Shown: one piece after another, positions 20,938 to 55,573 of the stretch | How positions within the stretch are numbered: position 1 is the stretch's first letter | Layout: each line of letters begins with the position of its first letter | NCBI RefSeq assembly: GCF_000247695.1 | Contig: NW_004624747.1 | Location: 11,857,773-11,921,772, forward strand | Length of the DNA: 64,000 bases | From: Heterocephalus glaber | Lineage: Eukaryota; Chordata; Mammalia; Rodentia; Bathyergidae | Direction: 5' to 3' | The notes under the pieces: model-generated | Told to the model about the DNA's origin: nothing | What the model saw: only the letters and a program-made list of their open reading frames with translations | Databases searched by the model: none | Made by a program: the position numbers and the translations under genes

Positions 20938-22049
20938 GGATAAGGCATTTGAGCAGAGAGCTTTGTGTCAATTATTTTCCACATTTATAAACATTAAGAA
21001 AAGGTAAACAGTGGGAAATTCTTTGCTACACTGAAATGTCATGAGAAAAAGAGGTAATGTAAAAAGGGAAGTCTAAAGGGGCCATGCACTTCAACTGACA
21101 CTCAGAATCTTTGGCTAGAATAAAAGTTGCAGCCAAGCCAGGGGAATGTCATTCTGCTGAGGAAAAGTGCTTTTAAAGGCCCTGCCAGGCAATCAGCTCA
21201 GCGTGGTGACCATGGTGGCCATTCGGCAAGGGCTGCTGTATTGGCCAGACACAGCTGTTTCTCTCATTGAAACTGTATGGAATTAGCACCCTTCTTCCAA
21301 GGAAAGGGGCTTGGGGTGAGCAGCACTCACAGCAGACAGGGCTGGCACAGGCTGAAGGTAGAAGGTATGCACCAGGTCTGTGGGGATCTGGCCTTGCACC
21401 TGGCTGAGTTCAGTGCCCACCCCTGTCCCCAGTACTTACCCTCAGAGTTACCTGGCTGCTCCTGAGAGTTGGAGAAGCGGTGCCAGGTAGAGCTGTACCC
21501 AGGAGACAGCTGGGTTGGGGTGAAAGAAACACGGGACACCAATTCGGAGTCAATGATTTTTATCTTTGAAAATGGAAGCAAGTGTTTTAACAGAACACTA
21601 TGGCTGCTCTATAAGAGCCGATCTAGGAGTAATTCACTGTCCTCTTCTGGGATGTTGCAGTGTTTTAAAAGAGAAGATGAAGACAAAACAGGAAAGAGAA
21701 TCCACAATGCTTCAGATGCGTACTCCGAGCGTGGCTGGGCATCCACTCACCAGAAGCTGCACACTAAGCTAACCTCTCTCCTTGCGCTCCCTCTTCACTC
21801 TGAACCACATTCCCTGTGGTGTTTCACCACCATCTGCAGCAATGCTATCTACTTAATTTGATATCAGAACCTTAACACATTTCTGAATCTTAGAAATGAA
21901 GGTCCTTAGCAGATTACATTAATAAAGAGACAATGTAGGTTTGACTGTAAGTCACTGTAGTTGCTTTATGTCTCATTGTCCACTTCAATATTACGAACAC
22001 ACACATACAAACATACAAAACCACATCAAACATTCTGATGCCCTGAAAC
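20938..22049. other. Region downstream of CORO1C, no gene seen
   Basis: This is the end of the intergenic interval. A 130-codon plus frame (21469-21861) has no recognisable domain and is not called. Confidence 0.4.
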
Positions 22050-23753
22050 CGTGAGGACAGCAAGCCTGTTTTATTGGCCATGAATTGGGAGCTCTCCCAG
22101 GTGCGCCGTACCTGGCTGCTGCCACATCTCACTCTGTCCTCCTTTCCCGCCTACATCTGCATCCACATCAGCGCATGCCCATGCCCAAGAGCTCCCTGTG
22201 CAGTCGCCATGCACTATATGGGTCAGATTCTATCAGGCACCTGGCCCTTTCCACAAGTCTGGCTCTAAACATGCAATCTGGAAACACAGACATGGGACAG
22301 GTTCCCAGCTAACCTAGGAAGGAGCAGGGATCAGTGCTCCCTTTCCAGCCCCTCTGAGTCCATGGAGCCTCTGTGCTGTGACACAGCCACAGTGTGAGCT
22401 GGAGAGGAAGAGCAGGCTGCTCTGTGTGGAGGACATAAGGGACATGGCTGTACACATCACGGTGACAGCAGAGCCCTGCACTCCCGTTTCTGCTTCATTC
22501 TAGCCCATTTGCCTCAGTCTCAACATTCACTAGCACCCTGTGGCCTCGTCCTGAAGGGTGTGATTAGGGCTGACAGGCAGGAAGACAGGCAGGCCTGGCT
22601 GGTCACAGCAGCCGTGAGGAGGAGGGGAGGCAGGTGCTTTGGGTGTAAGGAGAGCTCCTTCTCCTCCAGCACAGCCCAGTCACAGCAGGGGCCAAGCAGG
22701 AAACAGAGGACCACCTGGCAAGGGCTCCCCTCTACGCTTCCTGGTTTAAGTCTCCACCACTGCACTCTGGAGTGAGGCACCCTGCTGAGATGGGCAGGAG
22801 AAACACTCAGCACCGTGCGTGTCCTCCTGGCCCGGGTGCCCTTGTCAACTACCGACCAAAACCCGAACCACGATGTTCCAAGTGATGAATGTGACAGATT
22901 CTGTGTGTAACAAAACTGCAGAAACACATGCTAGTTTAGGTTAGATTATAATCATCTGAAGCACAGGATCAAGAAGCAAAATTCCATTCCGGTACAACCA
23001 CCCAATTTCTAGAAAAGAGAAAGGACAGAAAGGAGGAGATACGATTTGAGCTTTTTTGATCAGAAGACTCAGGAATGAGGGGTGGTACTGTGGGTCACAT
23101 GATTTTTCAAGTCTTCCTTTTGTACAGTCATTAAAATGACCAGGTTTATGCTGCAACTGAGCCAGCACCACGTGGCTACTGCTCTGATTGTTCTCAGATG
23201 AATGTTTATACAAAATAATATCTTCATTTAGTTTATAAACATACACAGTACTGTCCCTTTCAAATTAAGGAAAAAAAAACCACACACACAAATACTGCAA
23301 AGTAGCAAAATACAAAGGAAAAAAAAGCTACTTTTGGTTTTGGCAACATTAAAAAAAGAAAAGAAATACAAAAAGCAATGTGGCATTGGTCCCTAGTCAT
23401 TAAAAAAAAGGTTCTTGGGCACGATGCTGAATCAGAATTGGTTTGTTTGCTAAAATTCAGAATATCTGGGATTTTAAAAGTAGCACTTTTGTCTTTTCAA
23501 AGTTCAACAAGTCACATAACACTTAAAACATCAAAAAAGCTTTCTGATAAAAAGCTCAGCTTTTGTTTTTGCAAACTTGGGAGCCGAGCTGAGTTCTCAC
23601 TGGAATGTGGCCCATCGCGGGTCGTCAAATCTGAAATGGAATGTCTCCAATGGCAGTGCCTCTCTTTCCGCCCTCCCTAGGACCGTACCAGCAACCAGCC
23701 ACCAAGCACAAGTTCTTGCTCCTGTTTTTTTTGGAGGGGTGGGGGTGGGACCT
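22050..23753 (-). other. CORO1C: CORO1C 3' untranslated region
   Basis: It runs from the TAA stop (23754-23756) on the minus strand to about 20 bases past an AATAAA (22070-22075), giving about 1.7 kb. It contains AT-rich and A-rich stretches. The cleavage position is estimated from the signal, not observed. Confidence 0.7.
22070..22075 (-). terminator. CORO1C: CORO1C polyadenylation signal AATAAA
   Basis: A canonical hexamer on the minus strand, in the context CCAATAAAACAGGC. It is the best candidate downstream of the stop codon, and cleavage is expected roughly 15-25 bases further on. Confidence 0.65.
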
Positions 23754-47663
<23,910 letters not shown>

Positions 47664-47887
47664 CTATTAGCCCATGTCTCCTTTGTTATCTCCCCATAAA
47701 ACTCTCAACTGTCTACATACGATGTCATTTATGTGTCAGTGTCAGCTCGGAAGAACTGTAAACGTTCATTTCTAGAAGTAGCACCTACCAAGAACACTCC
47801 ATTAAATTCCAAGGTCCTTTTACCAAAATACAACTCTACCACAGCCAAACTGTAAATCACAGATACGATTCTACTGAGGGGGGAAAG

Positions 47888-48004
47888 CCAAGCATGGGGG
47901 TGCACAGCTGTAATACCAGCCCTCTGGAAGGTTGAGGAAGGACTAAAAATTCAAGACCAGTCTGGCCAATTTAGCAACTTAGACCTTGCCTCGAGAAATT
48001 AAAA
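47888..48004 (+). repeat. B1 half of a B1+ID SINE, severed by the TBC1D7 retrocopy
   Basis: AGCCAAGCATGGGGGTGCAC to CCTTGCCTCGAGAAATTAA is the B1 half. The matching ID half (GAGCTGAGGATGTAGCTCAG) resumes at about 49264 after the retrocopy and runs to about 49320. Confidence 0.9.
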
Positions 48005-48010
48005 AACAGA

Positions 48011-48210
48011 CATCTGGCGGCCGGTGTGGCTGCGGTGGCGTCGGGGTCGCAGCTCCCCGGCCGGCCCGGCGCGCGCAGGTGTCCCGACGCCGCCTGCCCC
48101 CGCGTGCCCAGACCCTGCGGTCCAGCAGCGCCCACTGCCTGGTTTCCGCTGCCTCCCGCGGACCCTGGCCCCAACCCGGCTTTCTCCTTTCTCTCCTCCA
48201 AGAATGAAAC
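48011..48210 (+). promoter_or_regulatory. CpG-dense 5' leader carried by the retrocopy
   Basis: About 170 bases from 48015 hold some twenty or more CpG dinucleotides in an otherwise CpG-poor, AT-rich intron. It corresponds to the parent 5' UTR and could act as a CpG-island promoter, which is inference. Confidence 0.55.
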
Positions 48211-49092
48211 ATGACTGAAGACTCTCAGAGAGACTTTCGTTCAGTATATTATGAGAAAGTGGGGTTTAGTGGAGTTGAAGAAAAGAAGTCATTGGAAATC
48301 CTCCTGAAGGATGACCGTTTGGATATTGAGAAACTTTGTACTTTTAGCCAGAGGTTCCCTTTCCCATCCATGTACCGAGCATTGGGATGGAAGGTGCTTC
48401 TAGGGATCCTGCCTCCCCACCATGAGTCTCACACCCAGGTGATGATGTACCGCAAGGATCAATACTGTGACGTCCTTCACGCCCTGAAAGTGATTCGCTT
48501 CGTCAGTGATGCCACCCCTCAGGAAGAAGTCTATCTTCGCATGTATCAGCTGGAGTCTGGGAAGTTGCCTCGAAGTCCCTCCTTTCCACTGGAGCCAGAA
48601 GATGAAGTCTTTCTTGCCATTGCTAAAGCCATGGAAGAGATGGTGGAAGATAGTGTGGACTGCTACTGGATCATCCGATGCTTTGTGAACCAGTTAAATA
48701 ACAAGTACCGGGATTCTTTGCCACAGCAGCCAAAGGCTTTGGAACAATACTTGAATCTGGAAGATGGCAGACTGCTGAGTCATCTGAAGTTCTGCTCTGC
48801 GGTGTCCAAGCTGCCCTGCGATCTCTGGTTCAAGAGGTGCTTTACGGGATGCCTGGCTGAATCCAGCTTACAGAGGGTTTGGGATAAAGTTGTAAGTGGA
48901 TCCTGTAAGATCCTAGTTTTTGTAGCTGTGGAAATTTTATTAACTTTTAAAATAAAAGTAATGGCACTGAACAGTGCAGAGAAGATCACAAAGTTCCTGG
49001 AAAATATTCCCCAGGACAGCTCGGATGCCATCGTGAGCAAGGCCATCGACTTGGGGCACAAACACTGTGGGACCCCGGTGCATTTGGCCTGA
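48211..49092 (+). CDS. TBC1D7 (retrocopy): TBC1D7-like retrogene, intact 293-codon ORF
   Basis: The ORF starts [20 protein letters not shown] and ends [12 protein letters not shown]. It has the same length as the 293-residue TBC1D7 I know and is collinear with it throughout. The parent is the third subunit of the TSC1-TSC2 complex, which restrains Rheb and mTORC1, and carries a TBC-type domain (about 50-230). I do not see the IxxDxxR and YxQ catalytic finger motifs of active RabGAPs. Differences from the human parent as remembered include RCFVNQL for RRFVNQL and a Gly for Trp near the C terminus (DLGHKH). These may be species differences or retrocopy mutations. A short upstream ATG (48204-48218, MKHD then stop) overlaps the start. 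No stop or frameshift is seen. Transcription is unproven, so it is either a young retrogene or a not-yet-decayed pseudogene. Confidence 0.9.
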   Translation: MTEDSQRDFRSVYYEKVGFSGVEEKKSLEILLKDDRLDIEKLCTFSQRFPFPSMYRALGWKVLLGILPPHHESHTQVMMYRKDQYCDVLHALKVIRFVSDATPQEEVYLRMYQLESGKLPRSPSFPLEPEDEVFLAIAKAMEEMVEDSVDCYWIIRCFVNQLNNKYRDSLPQQPKALEQYLNLEDGRLLSHLKFCSAVSKLPCDLWFKRCFTGCLAESSLQRVWDKVVSGSCKILVFVAVEILLTFKIKVMALNSAEKITKFLENIPQDSSDAIVSKAIDLGHKHCGTPVHLA

Positions 49093-49605
49093 CCCCTCCC
49101 GGGGGCTGTGGCCAGGCCCCAGGCCTGCCTTGAGCCTTCTGTTCTTGTCAGCTGACCTGCCTCACCGATTGCAGTGGTCTTTTGCTCTGGTGCTCAAAGT
49201 GGCATGTTTTTTCCAGTAAAATAATTTAATTTAAAAAAAAAAAAAGAAAAGAAATTAAAAAACAGAGCTGAGGATGTAGCTCAGTGTGAAGGTCCTGAGC
49301 TCAATATTCAGTACTCCAACTCTCAAAAAAGCCCTTTGGTATTACTCAAAATGTGAAATTAAAAAAAAAATTTTTTAGCTATTGTTTAGGGGCTAAAGGG
49401 CATACATTTTTACTGTCTCAGTCTCTCCGCTGTCTTCAACTAACAGCAATGCCACCAAACAGTTTAATTAACAATTTTCACCTTACCTGTTATCCAGTTC
49501 ACATCTCATTAAGGATAAAATGTTCAATGCTGGTCATAGTCACCACAATTTGCTCATGTTACACATTCAAATCTAACATGTCAACCAGGCTTTTCTGTTT
49601 AGTTT

Positions 49606-49695
49606 TTATTTTTGTTTTTTTTTGGTACCGGGAATCAAATTCAGGACCTTGCACTTGCCAGGCAGACATGATGTCACTGAACTAAAGCCCTGGAT
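49606..49695 (-). repeat. ID-like SINE, minus orientation
   Basis: Poly(T), GGTACCGGGAATCAAATTCA, TCACTGAACTAAAGCCCTGG. Confidence 0.88.
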
Positions 49696-49696
49696 C

Positions 49697-49842
49697 AGTT
49701 TTTGCTTTTTGAGTCAGGGTCTCACTCTGTAATTCTGGCCTTGAACTAGCTATGTACCCCAGACTGGCCTGCACTTGCAGCAATCCTCCTTCCTCAGCCT
49801 CCCCAGGGCTGGGATTATAGGTATGCACTGCCACACCTGGTT
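49697..49842 (-). repeat. B1 SINE, minus orientation
   Basis: TTTTGAGTCAGGGTCTCACTC to GCACTGCCACACCTGGTT, directly after the ID. Confidence 0.88.
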
Positions 49843-50164
49843 GAACCAGACTTATCACACCAATCTTGTGTCAAGCAGGACAACTGCTGTAGCGACAGGT
49901 ATATATTATATAAAAGTGGTTTTATTTTCTTTAAACAGGTTAATGTCAATACATGCTGGCATTGCACATGCTCTAAAAGTAGGTGCACAAAACGGAATCA
50001 CTGCACTGTGTAAATGAATTCAATTGTTGTTGTTGCTCTCTTGCCATGGCAAGTTGTCCCAACACTGGGACAGGCTTCTTAGCAATTTTTAAGGATCAAT
50101 AAACCGATTTCTCCAATTTGACTTTACTGCGGAAATACCCAGAGAACCAATGTGCTAACACACC

Positions 50165-50345
50165 AAGACCTTAGGCTTTGGAGTCAGATAGGTATGGGAT
50201 CTAATCCAGGCTCTAGTACTTAAAACACTGGTTGACCTTAGGCAAGTCAATTTATCTCCTTAAGCTCCAGCTCACCATCTGTAAAACAGGTAACAATAAT
50301 ACAACTACCAGGATTATGGAGAGATTAAATGAGAATGTGTTTAGG
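50165..50345 (+). repeat. MIR SINE relic
   Basis: AGGCTTTGGAGTCAGATAGG, TTGACCTTAGGCAAGTCAAT, CATCTGTAAAACAGGTAAC and GAGATTAAATGAGAATG are in MIR order. Confidence 0.8.
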
Positions 50346-50490
50346 TAAATTATAACTCAATATTATAATTATTTGTGAAGTATATAAAAAATTTAATTAT
50401 AGTATCTGGACTATAATAAATATGCAATACTTATTATGAGTTCTTTTAACATAATATTTATATTACTCCATCATTAAGAAATAATGAAAT

Positions 50491-50580
50491 GGGCCAGGGA
50501 TTTAGCTCAGTGGCTCCAGGCCTGCCTGGCAAGCACAAGGTCCTGAGATCAATTCCCGGTACCAACAAACAAAAAAAGAA
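50491..50580 (+). repeat. ID-like SINE
   Basis: GGGCCAGGGATTTAGCTCAG to GATCAATTCCCGGTACC with an A-rich tail. Flanks AGAAATAATGAA / AGAAAGAATGAA suggest an imperfect TSD. Confidence 0.88.
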
Positions 50581-50907
50581 AGAATGAATACATATGATTT
50601 ATGAACTTCTATGGGCCAGACCCACTGCTCAACGCAGGAGATGCAGATGTGATCAGGACAGAGACATTTAAATAGCTGTTTACAGTGCAGCATGAGATAT
50701 GGTCCATTTGGACAGGCACAAGGTAGAGAAACAGAACATTCAGCCAGGCTCATGGGGCGGCGGGGGGGCATCCCAAGTCTTAGGAAATTTTCTCCTGAGA
50801 AGGACAAGGTCTAAATTGAGACTTGAAGATGGCCCTATTCACAGACCTAATAAGGACTATGCTTCTTCACATCTTCACCCTTTCCCTTCAAAATTCATCA
50901 AACCCAG

Positions 50908-51035
50908 GGGCTGGGGATGTAGCTCAGTAGTACAGCACTTGCCTAGCATGCTTACAGGCCCTGGGCTCCATCCCTAGTGCAGAAAAGAAGAACAAAAAAT
51001 AAAAACCAAAACAACAACAACAACAAAAAACTATA
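50908..51035 (+). repeat. ID-like SINE with A-rich tail
   Basis: GGGGCTGGGGATGTAGCTCAG, CTTGCCTAGCATGC and CTCCATCCCTAGTGC, then A/C-rich tail. This is the general ID type rather than the GGTACC-ending type. Confidence 0.88.
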
Positions 51036-51219
51036 AAGAAATACGAATTAACACCATATTATATAGAATCTGAGTGTCATAAAAAGAACTATTTAGGTAT
51101 TAACAGGCAGCAAGCAAAGTACAAATAGTTGAAATCCAGACTTCCCAGGCTCTGCCACTTTGTGGCTGTGAGTTTTTGGCCAATTTACTACAGCCCACAA
51201 GTTCACTTCCAAATCTGTA

Positions 51220-51339
51220 ATAACAGTTCATTCTTTTTTTGTTTTTTTTGGTACCGGGGATCGAACTCGGGTCCTTGCACTTGCACAGCAGGCGGCGAAA
51301 CCACTGAACTAAATCCCCGGCCCATAACAGTTCATTCTT
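51220..51339 (-). mobile_element. ID-like SINE with perfect 16-bp target-site duplication
   Basis: ATAACAGTTCATTCTT at 51220-51235 and 51324-51339 flanks a minus-strand element (GGTACCGGGGATCGAACTCG, CAGCAGGCGGCGAAACC, TAAATCCCCGGCCC). It is nearly free of mutations relative to its siblings, indicating youth. Confidence 0.95.
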
Positions 51340-51348
51340 TAAGAGCTG

Positions 51349-51513
51349 ATGTAGATGGGCATGGTGGCTCATCATTCTATAAAACTGTAATCAGCACTTG
51401 TGGGGCTGAAGCATGAGGATCCCAAGTTCGAGGCCTGTCTATGCCAAATAGTGAGTTCAAGGCCAGTTTGGACTTCATGGTAAGACCCTGTCTCAAAAAA
51501 ATCAGAAAGAATT
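51349..51513 (+). repeat. B1 SINE with internal duplication
   Basis: GATGGGCATGGTGGCTCATC to CCCTGTCTCAAAAAAATC. Confidence 0.85.
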
Positions 51514-51928
51514 CATGTGAGGACTAAATGAGACAAAGTAAAGAACTTACTATTTCTGTACTTGAAGCGCTCAACCAATATTATCCAAAATTTACCAAAT
51601 ACTGGAATCCATTCTGTCGTATCTCTGATCATGTCTCTGCTTAAAGAAGAACAGCTACTAAGCACCTACCTCAGGCAGTTTTACCAAATTCTCTTATTGT
51701 ATCCCCACAAAAGCCAGTGTAAGATGACTCTCTGACTTGTACCCCTGGTAATATTTATTTGCATAAGCTGATGGCAGCGGACTCATGGGTTTGTTCTGTT
51801 TTATATAATTATTTCAGAATTATAATTTCAACTACAGATGTAGTTATTCTTTTGAATGTGTGATATTTTACAATTTAAGATATTCTAAGAATCAGGCCTG
51901 ACATTCATTTAAACAGATATTCCTAGCC

Positions 51929-52112
51929 CGGTGTGCTGGCACACACCTGTAATCCCAGCTCTGAGGGAGGCTGAGGCAGATGCAAACTCAAATCGTGCCT
52001 GGGAAACTCAGCAAGATCCTGTCTCAAAAAAAAAAAAAAAAAAAGGATGGAGATGTAGCTCAGTGGTAGACAGCCCCTGGGTTCCAGTACCAATAAATAA
52101 AACAAAAATTTA
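51929..52112 (+). repeat. B1+ID dimer SINE
   Basis: GGCACACACCTGTAATCCCAG (B1), A19 linker, then GGATGGAGATGTAGCTCAG (ID). Confidence 0.9.
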
Positions 52113-52281
52113 AAAATTCCTCCAGAATGAATACAGACAAAATTAAAAGAGATAATAGTGAAGAATTTTCCAGTTAAATTGGAGGCATAAGTCTTTAGAT
52201 TTAAGAGGCACAAATCCCAAGCAGTATAAATGAAAATTAATTTATATTCACATCCTTGCACAATTTAAAACACTTAAAACA

Positions 52282-52347
52282 AGGCAAGGGATATAGCTCA
52301 GTGGTAGAAGGCTTGCCTAACATGCATGAGGCCTTGGGTTCTACAAC
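52282..52347 (+). repeat. ID-like SINE fragment
   Basis: GCAAGGGATATAGCTCAGTGG, CTTGCCTAACATGCATGAGG. Confidence 0.85.
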
Positions 52348-52499
52348 CTTACAGAATCATAGGCAGATGGCATGAGGAGAGAATTCACAGGGAAGGAAAC
52401 TTAAAAACTAACTGTGTACGAAAAGACAATCTCACTGGTAATTAGGGAACCGCAAATTAAAACACGAGGTTACATTTTACATCTATCAAAGCCAGCAAA

Positions 52500-52740
52500 G
52501 GGCCATGTGTGGTGGTGCACACCTGTAAGGTCAGCACTTGGGAGCCTGAGGCAGGAGGATAGCCAGGAGTCTGAAGCCAGCCTTAGGCTACTTAGTGAGT
52601 TCAAGGCCAGCCTGGAATATACAGTGAGACACTGTTTTAACAAATAAACACACAAGCAGCAAAAGGTCTGGGAATGTAGCTCAATGGTAGAACACTTATG
52701 TAGCACATACAAGGACCTGAGTTCAATCCCTGGGGTGGGG
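52500..52740 (+). repeat. B1 SINE plus ID-like SINE
   Basis: GGGCCATGTGTGGTGGTGCAC begins a B1 with internal duplication. After an A-rich linker the ID reads GGTCTGGGAATGTAGCTCAA and ends TTCAATCCCTGG. Confidence 0.9.
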
Positions 52741-52871
52741 GAGATTGTTTGCAAAAAAGTAAAAATCTAAGTATAAGTGCTGGCAAGAATGCCAGGAAAG
52801 AAGGACTCATATAAAGTGTTCATAGGATAATATCCCATTGCAATTCCTTTTATGAGCAATACGATGCCCAC

Positions 52872-53113
52872 TCCAGTAATACAATTTCTTTTTATTTTGG
52901 TACCAGGCATAGAACTCAGGACCTTGCACTTGCGAGGCAGGTATGGCGTCACTGAGCTACAAACCTGGCCCAAAGATAAAGCTATGTTTTTTTGGTTTGG
53001 GTTTTTTGTTGTTGTTTTTTTCCAGTACTGGGGATCGAACCCAGGACCTTGCACTTGTGAGGCAGGGATGGTGCCATTAAGCGAAATCTCTGGCATCCAG
53101 TAATACAATTTCT
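52872..53113 (-). mobile_element. Two minus-strand ID-like SINEs nested within one 18-bp target-site duplication
   Basis: TCCAGTAATACAATTTCT occurs at 52872-52889 and 53096-53113. Between lie two ID elements (GGTACCAGGCATAGAACTCA, about 52899-52973; AGTACTGGGGATCGAACCCA, about 53023-53094) separated by an A/T-rich linker. Confidence 0.9.
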
Positions 53114-53134
53114 AAGAGGTATGAGCGAGAAAAA

Positions 53135-53330
53135 TGCCAAGTTTTTCACAAGAATATTTATTGCAGCACTGTTAAAAACAGTGGCTAAAGTAGAAGCAAT
53201 TTCATTCTGCATCAGTATAGGAAAAAATACTTGGACAAAGTTTCACACATTGATCTTGAGCACTGCAAAAAAAATTTTTTATGCACCAAAATAAAAGTAT
53301 AGTCATAGGTACATATGCATACAATAAAAA
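53135..53330 (+). repeat. Probable L1 3'-end relic
   Basis: CAAGAATATTTATTGCAGCAC followed by TGTTAAAAACAGTGGCTAAA resembles the old L1 3' region (ATTGCAGCACTGTTTGTAAT type). The extent is uncertain. Confidence 0.45.
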
Positions 53331-54036
53331 TACAAAAATATGATACATATTTGAGGAAATGAAAGAAGATGACATGAAGAAAAGGGCATGGTATTTTAGC
53401 TACATCTTATATTTTCTCTTCCAGAAAAGCAAGCTATGAAACAAAACACTAACATCTGTTTAACTTTGTGGGGGAGAACATGAGTATCTCATTATTTTAT
53501 ATGATGTTTCCTTCCTATTTTGAAAAAAAATTGAAAATATAATAAAGTTTAAAAAATAACAGTATATTGTTAATAACTTTATATTTTCCCCTAAGTTTTT
53601 ATATCTGAACTGTTCTATCTCAGGGTCTTTGCATTCTTAAGCTCTCCCCAGCAAACCACATTTGGCATCCTTGATGGTAAAATATAGTACTGAACTTCAA
53701 CTTCCAACAACAAATGCTTGTTTCTAATCTGGGCTAACTAGAACTTTTGGTTAGATACAAAGAAATCTGGAGGGAAATCTGGAGGTATTACCACTATTTG
53801 TGCTCAATTACATTTAAGAAGTTTACTGAAAGACACCCCCTCCCCATTATAATTAACCTCGGTTAAAAGTTAGTATTCACCAGAATTCTCCAATCAAGTA
53901 AGGTATCTGAGAATCATTAGCATTTCTATCATTCCCATCTTAGTCCTAATAGGCCTACAACTTAAAGGTACTAAAGTAAAACATTTTCCCAGGAATCTGA
54001 ATGTCACTGAAAGAGCAAATGCCACCTATTTCCACC

Positions 54037-54081
54037 GATGACGATGATGATGATGATGATGACGATGATGATGATGATGAC
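54037..54081 (+). repeat. (GAT)n microsatellite with GAC interruptions
   Basis: Fifteen GAT/GAC units. Confidence 0.95.
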
Positions 54082-54084
54082 AGC

Positions 54085-54210
54085 TAATACTAAAAACCTT
54101 TATGTCTTTGTTCTCACTAGACTGTTTTGATATGGGAACTGTGTTATCCCCACTTTTTAAATAAAAAAACTGAGGCACAGAGACAGTTAAGCAGCAGACA
54201 TCTGTAAACT
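54085..54210 (-). repeat. MIR SINE relic, minus orientation
   Basis: TATCCCCACTTTTTAAATAA and AACTGAGGCACAGAGACAG are MIR in reverse. Confidence 0.65.
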
Positions 54211-55002
54211 ATCACTGACCATTTACCCTACATATGGCTAGGCAAAGAAAATTTCCACTGTGCCATGAGTTGTGAAAAGGGATAAAATTAATGTTGAAAT
54301 TATTGGCAGCTGGCCATAAGAAACACAGAGTTAATAAAAAATGACATTCTGCAAGCAGCTGCTTCCTCTGGTTGTAATGTCATCACAAATCCTTACCACA
54401 AAGGAAAGTAGCATCATACTGCAGTACAAGAGAAAGGGAACTGACTATCTGATAGTGATAAAAGAACAAAAGTGAAAAGAAAGTATGGAGGAAAATGGCA
54501 TTTTAAATGTACATTGATCATTTGAATACTAATGTTCACAAAGTTCATAAAGCTATCTTGTTTTCAAGGGCTTATACTTCCGAATAACTTCTTACCCATA
54601 AAAACAAAAGCACAAAAATATATTTCACCAAATGAGTATATATTATTAAGACTGCAGAGCTGGACACTTATAAATTACTGAGAGCTCAAGTACATAGAAA
54701 CCATACTAATGACCTATAATATGGCAAAGATGAGGAGACATCATTCCTAAAGACATTTTACACTCGGATTTAATGAGAATGCAGTTCTCATTCATTCCCA
54801 TGATACATGCTCATTTATCATCCAGCAAATAAACTAAGGAATCCATGTCTAATTTGCTAAACTGTGAAGGCCCATTCAGAAAGACATCTACCACATGTCA
54901 TGGTGACAACACCGCTTACCTGCACTTCTAAACAGCAAATTTACATGACTGCTGAGGCTGGAAGGAAGATTCACAAGAATTTAACCAGCCTTTATATATC
55001 TT

Positions 55003-55088
55003 TTTTTTTTTTTTCTGTACCTGAGAGCGAGCTTAGGACCTTGTGCTTGCAAGGCAGGTGCGGTGCCAGAGCTAAAGCCCCAGCCCTT
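55003..55088 (-). repeat. ID-like SINE, minus orientation
   Basis: Poly(T), GTACCTGAGAGCGAGCTTAG, GCCAGAGCTAAAGCCCCAGCC. Confidence 0.85.
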
Positions 55089-55304
55089 AGATACCATTTT
55101 TGACTAAAAGGTGACTTATTTTAAGAGCCCTTCAATTTTCCAAGGCTTACATTTATACAAATAATTTCATTTTACTAATTGGTATACTATTTCACATTAA
55201 GGAAAAAGTCACATCATTTACATCATCTAGAATATCATTACTTTTCTGGCATGAAAATTGAAGGTTTAGCTGAATGTAATAAACTTTATAGTCCCACCTT
55301 TAAA

Positions 55305-55463
55305 TAATTTTTTTTCCAGTGTTTTTGAGACAGGGTCTCACTATGTAGTTCAGACTGGCCTTAAACTCATTACATAGCCCAGGCTGGCCTCAAATTCACA
55401 GTGATCCTCCTGCCTCAGCCTCCTGAGTGCTGGGATTACAGGTGTGTGCCACCATGCATGGCC
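55305..55463 (-). repeat. B1 SINE with internal duplication, minus orientation
   Basis: TTTTTGAGACAGGGTCTCAC to GTGTGCCACCATGCATGGCC. Confidence 0.92.
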
Positions 55464-55466
55464 ATT

Positions 55467-55573
55467 AAATAAATCTTTTTTTTTTTTGGTACTGGGGATC
55501 GAACTCAGGACCTTGCGCTTGTGAGGCAGGTGGTGGAACCACTGAGCTAAATCCCTGGTCCCAAATAAATCTT
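55467..55573 (-). mobile_element. ID-like SINE with 11-bp target-site duplication
   Basis: AAATAAATCTT at 55467-55477 and 55563-55573 flanks a minus-strand element (GGTACTGGGGATCGAACTCA, CCACTGAGCTAAATCCCTGG). Confidence 0.92.

Larger units (their letters stand above)
47994..49265 (+). mobile_element. TBC1D7 (retrocopy): TBC1D7 mRNA retrocopy with perfect 17-bp target-site duplication
   Basis: AGAAATTAAAAAACAGA occurs at 47994-48010 and 49249-49265. Between the two copies lies an intronless full-length mRNA copy: a 200-base GC-rich 5' leader, the complete ORF, a short 3' UTR and an oligo(A) tail (from about 49233). The target contains TTAAAA, the L1 endonuclease preference, so L1-mediated retroposition is inferred. 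The insertion is antisense to the host gene CORO1C. Confidence 0.97.
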
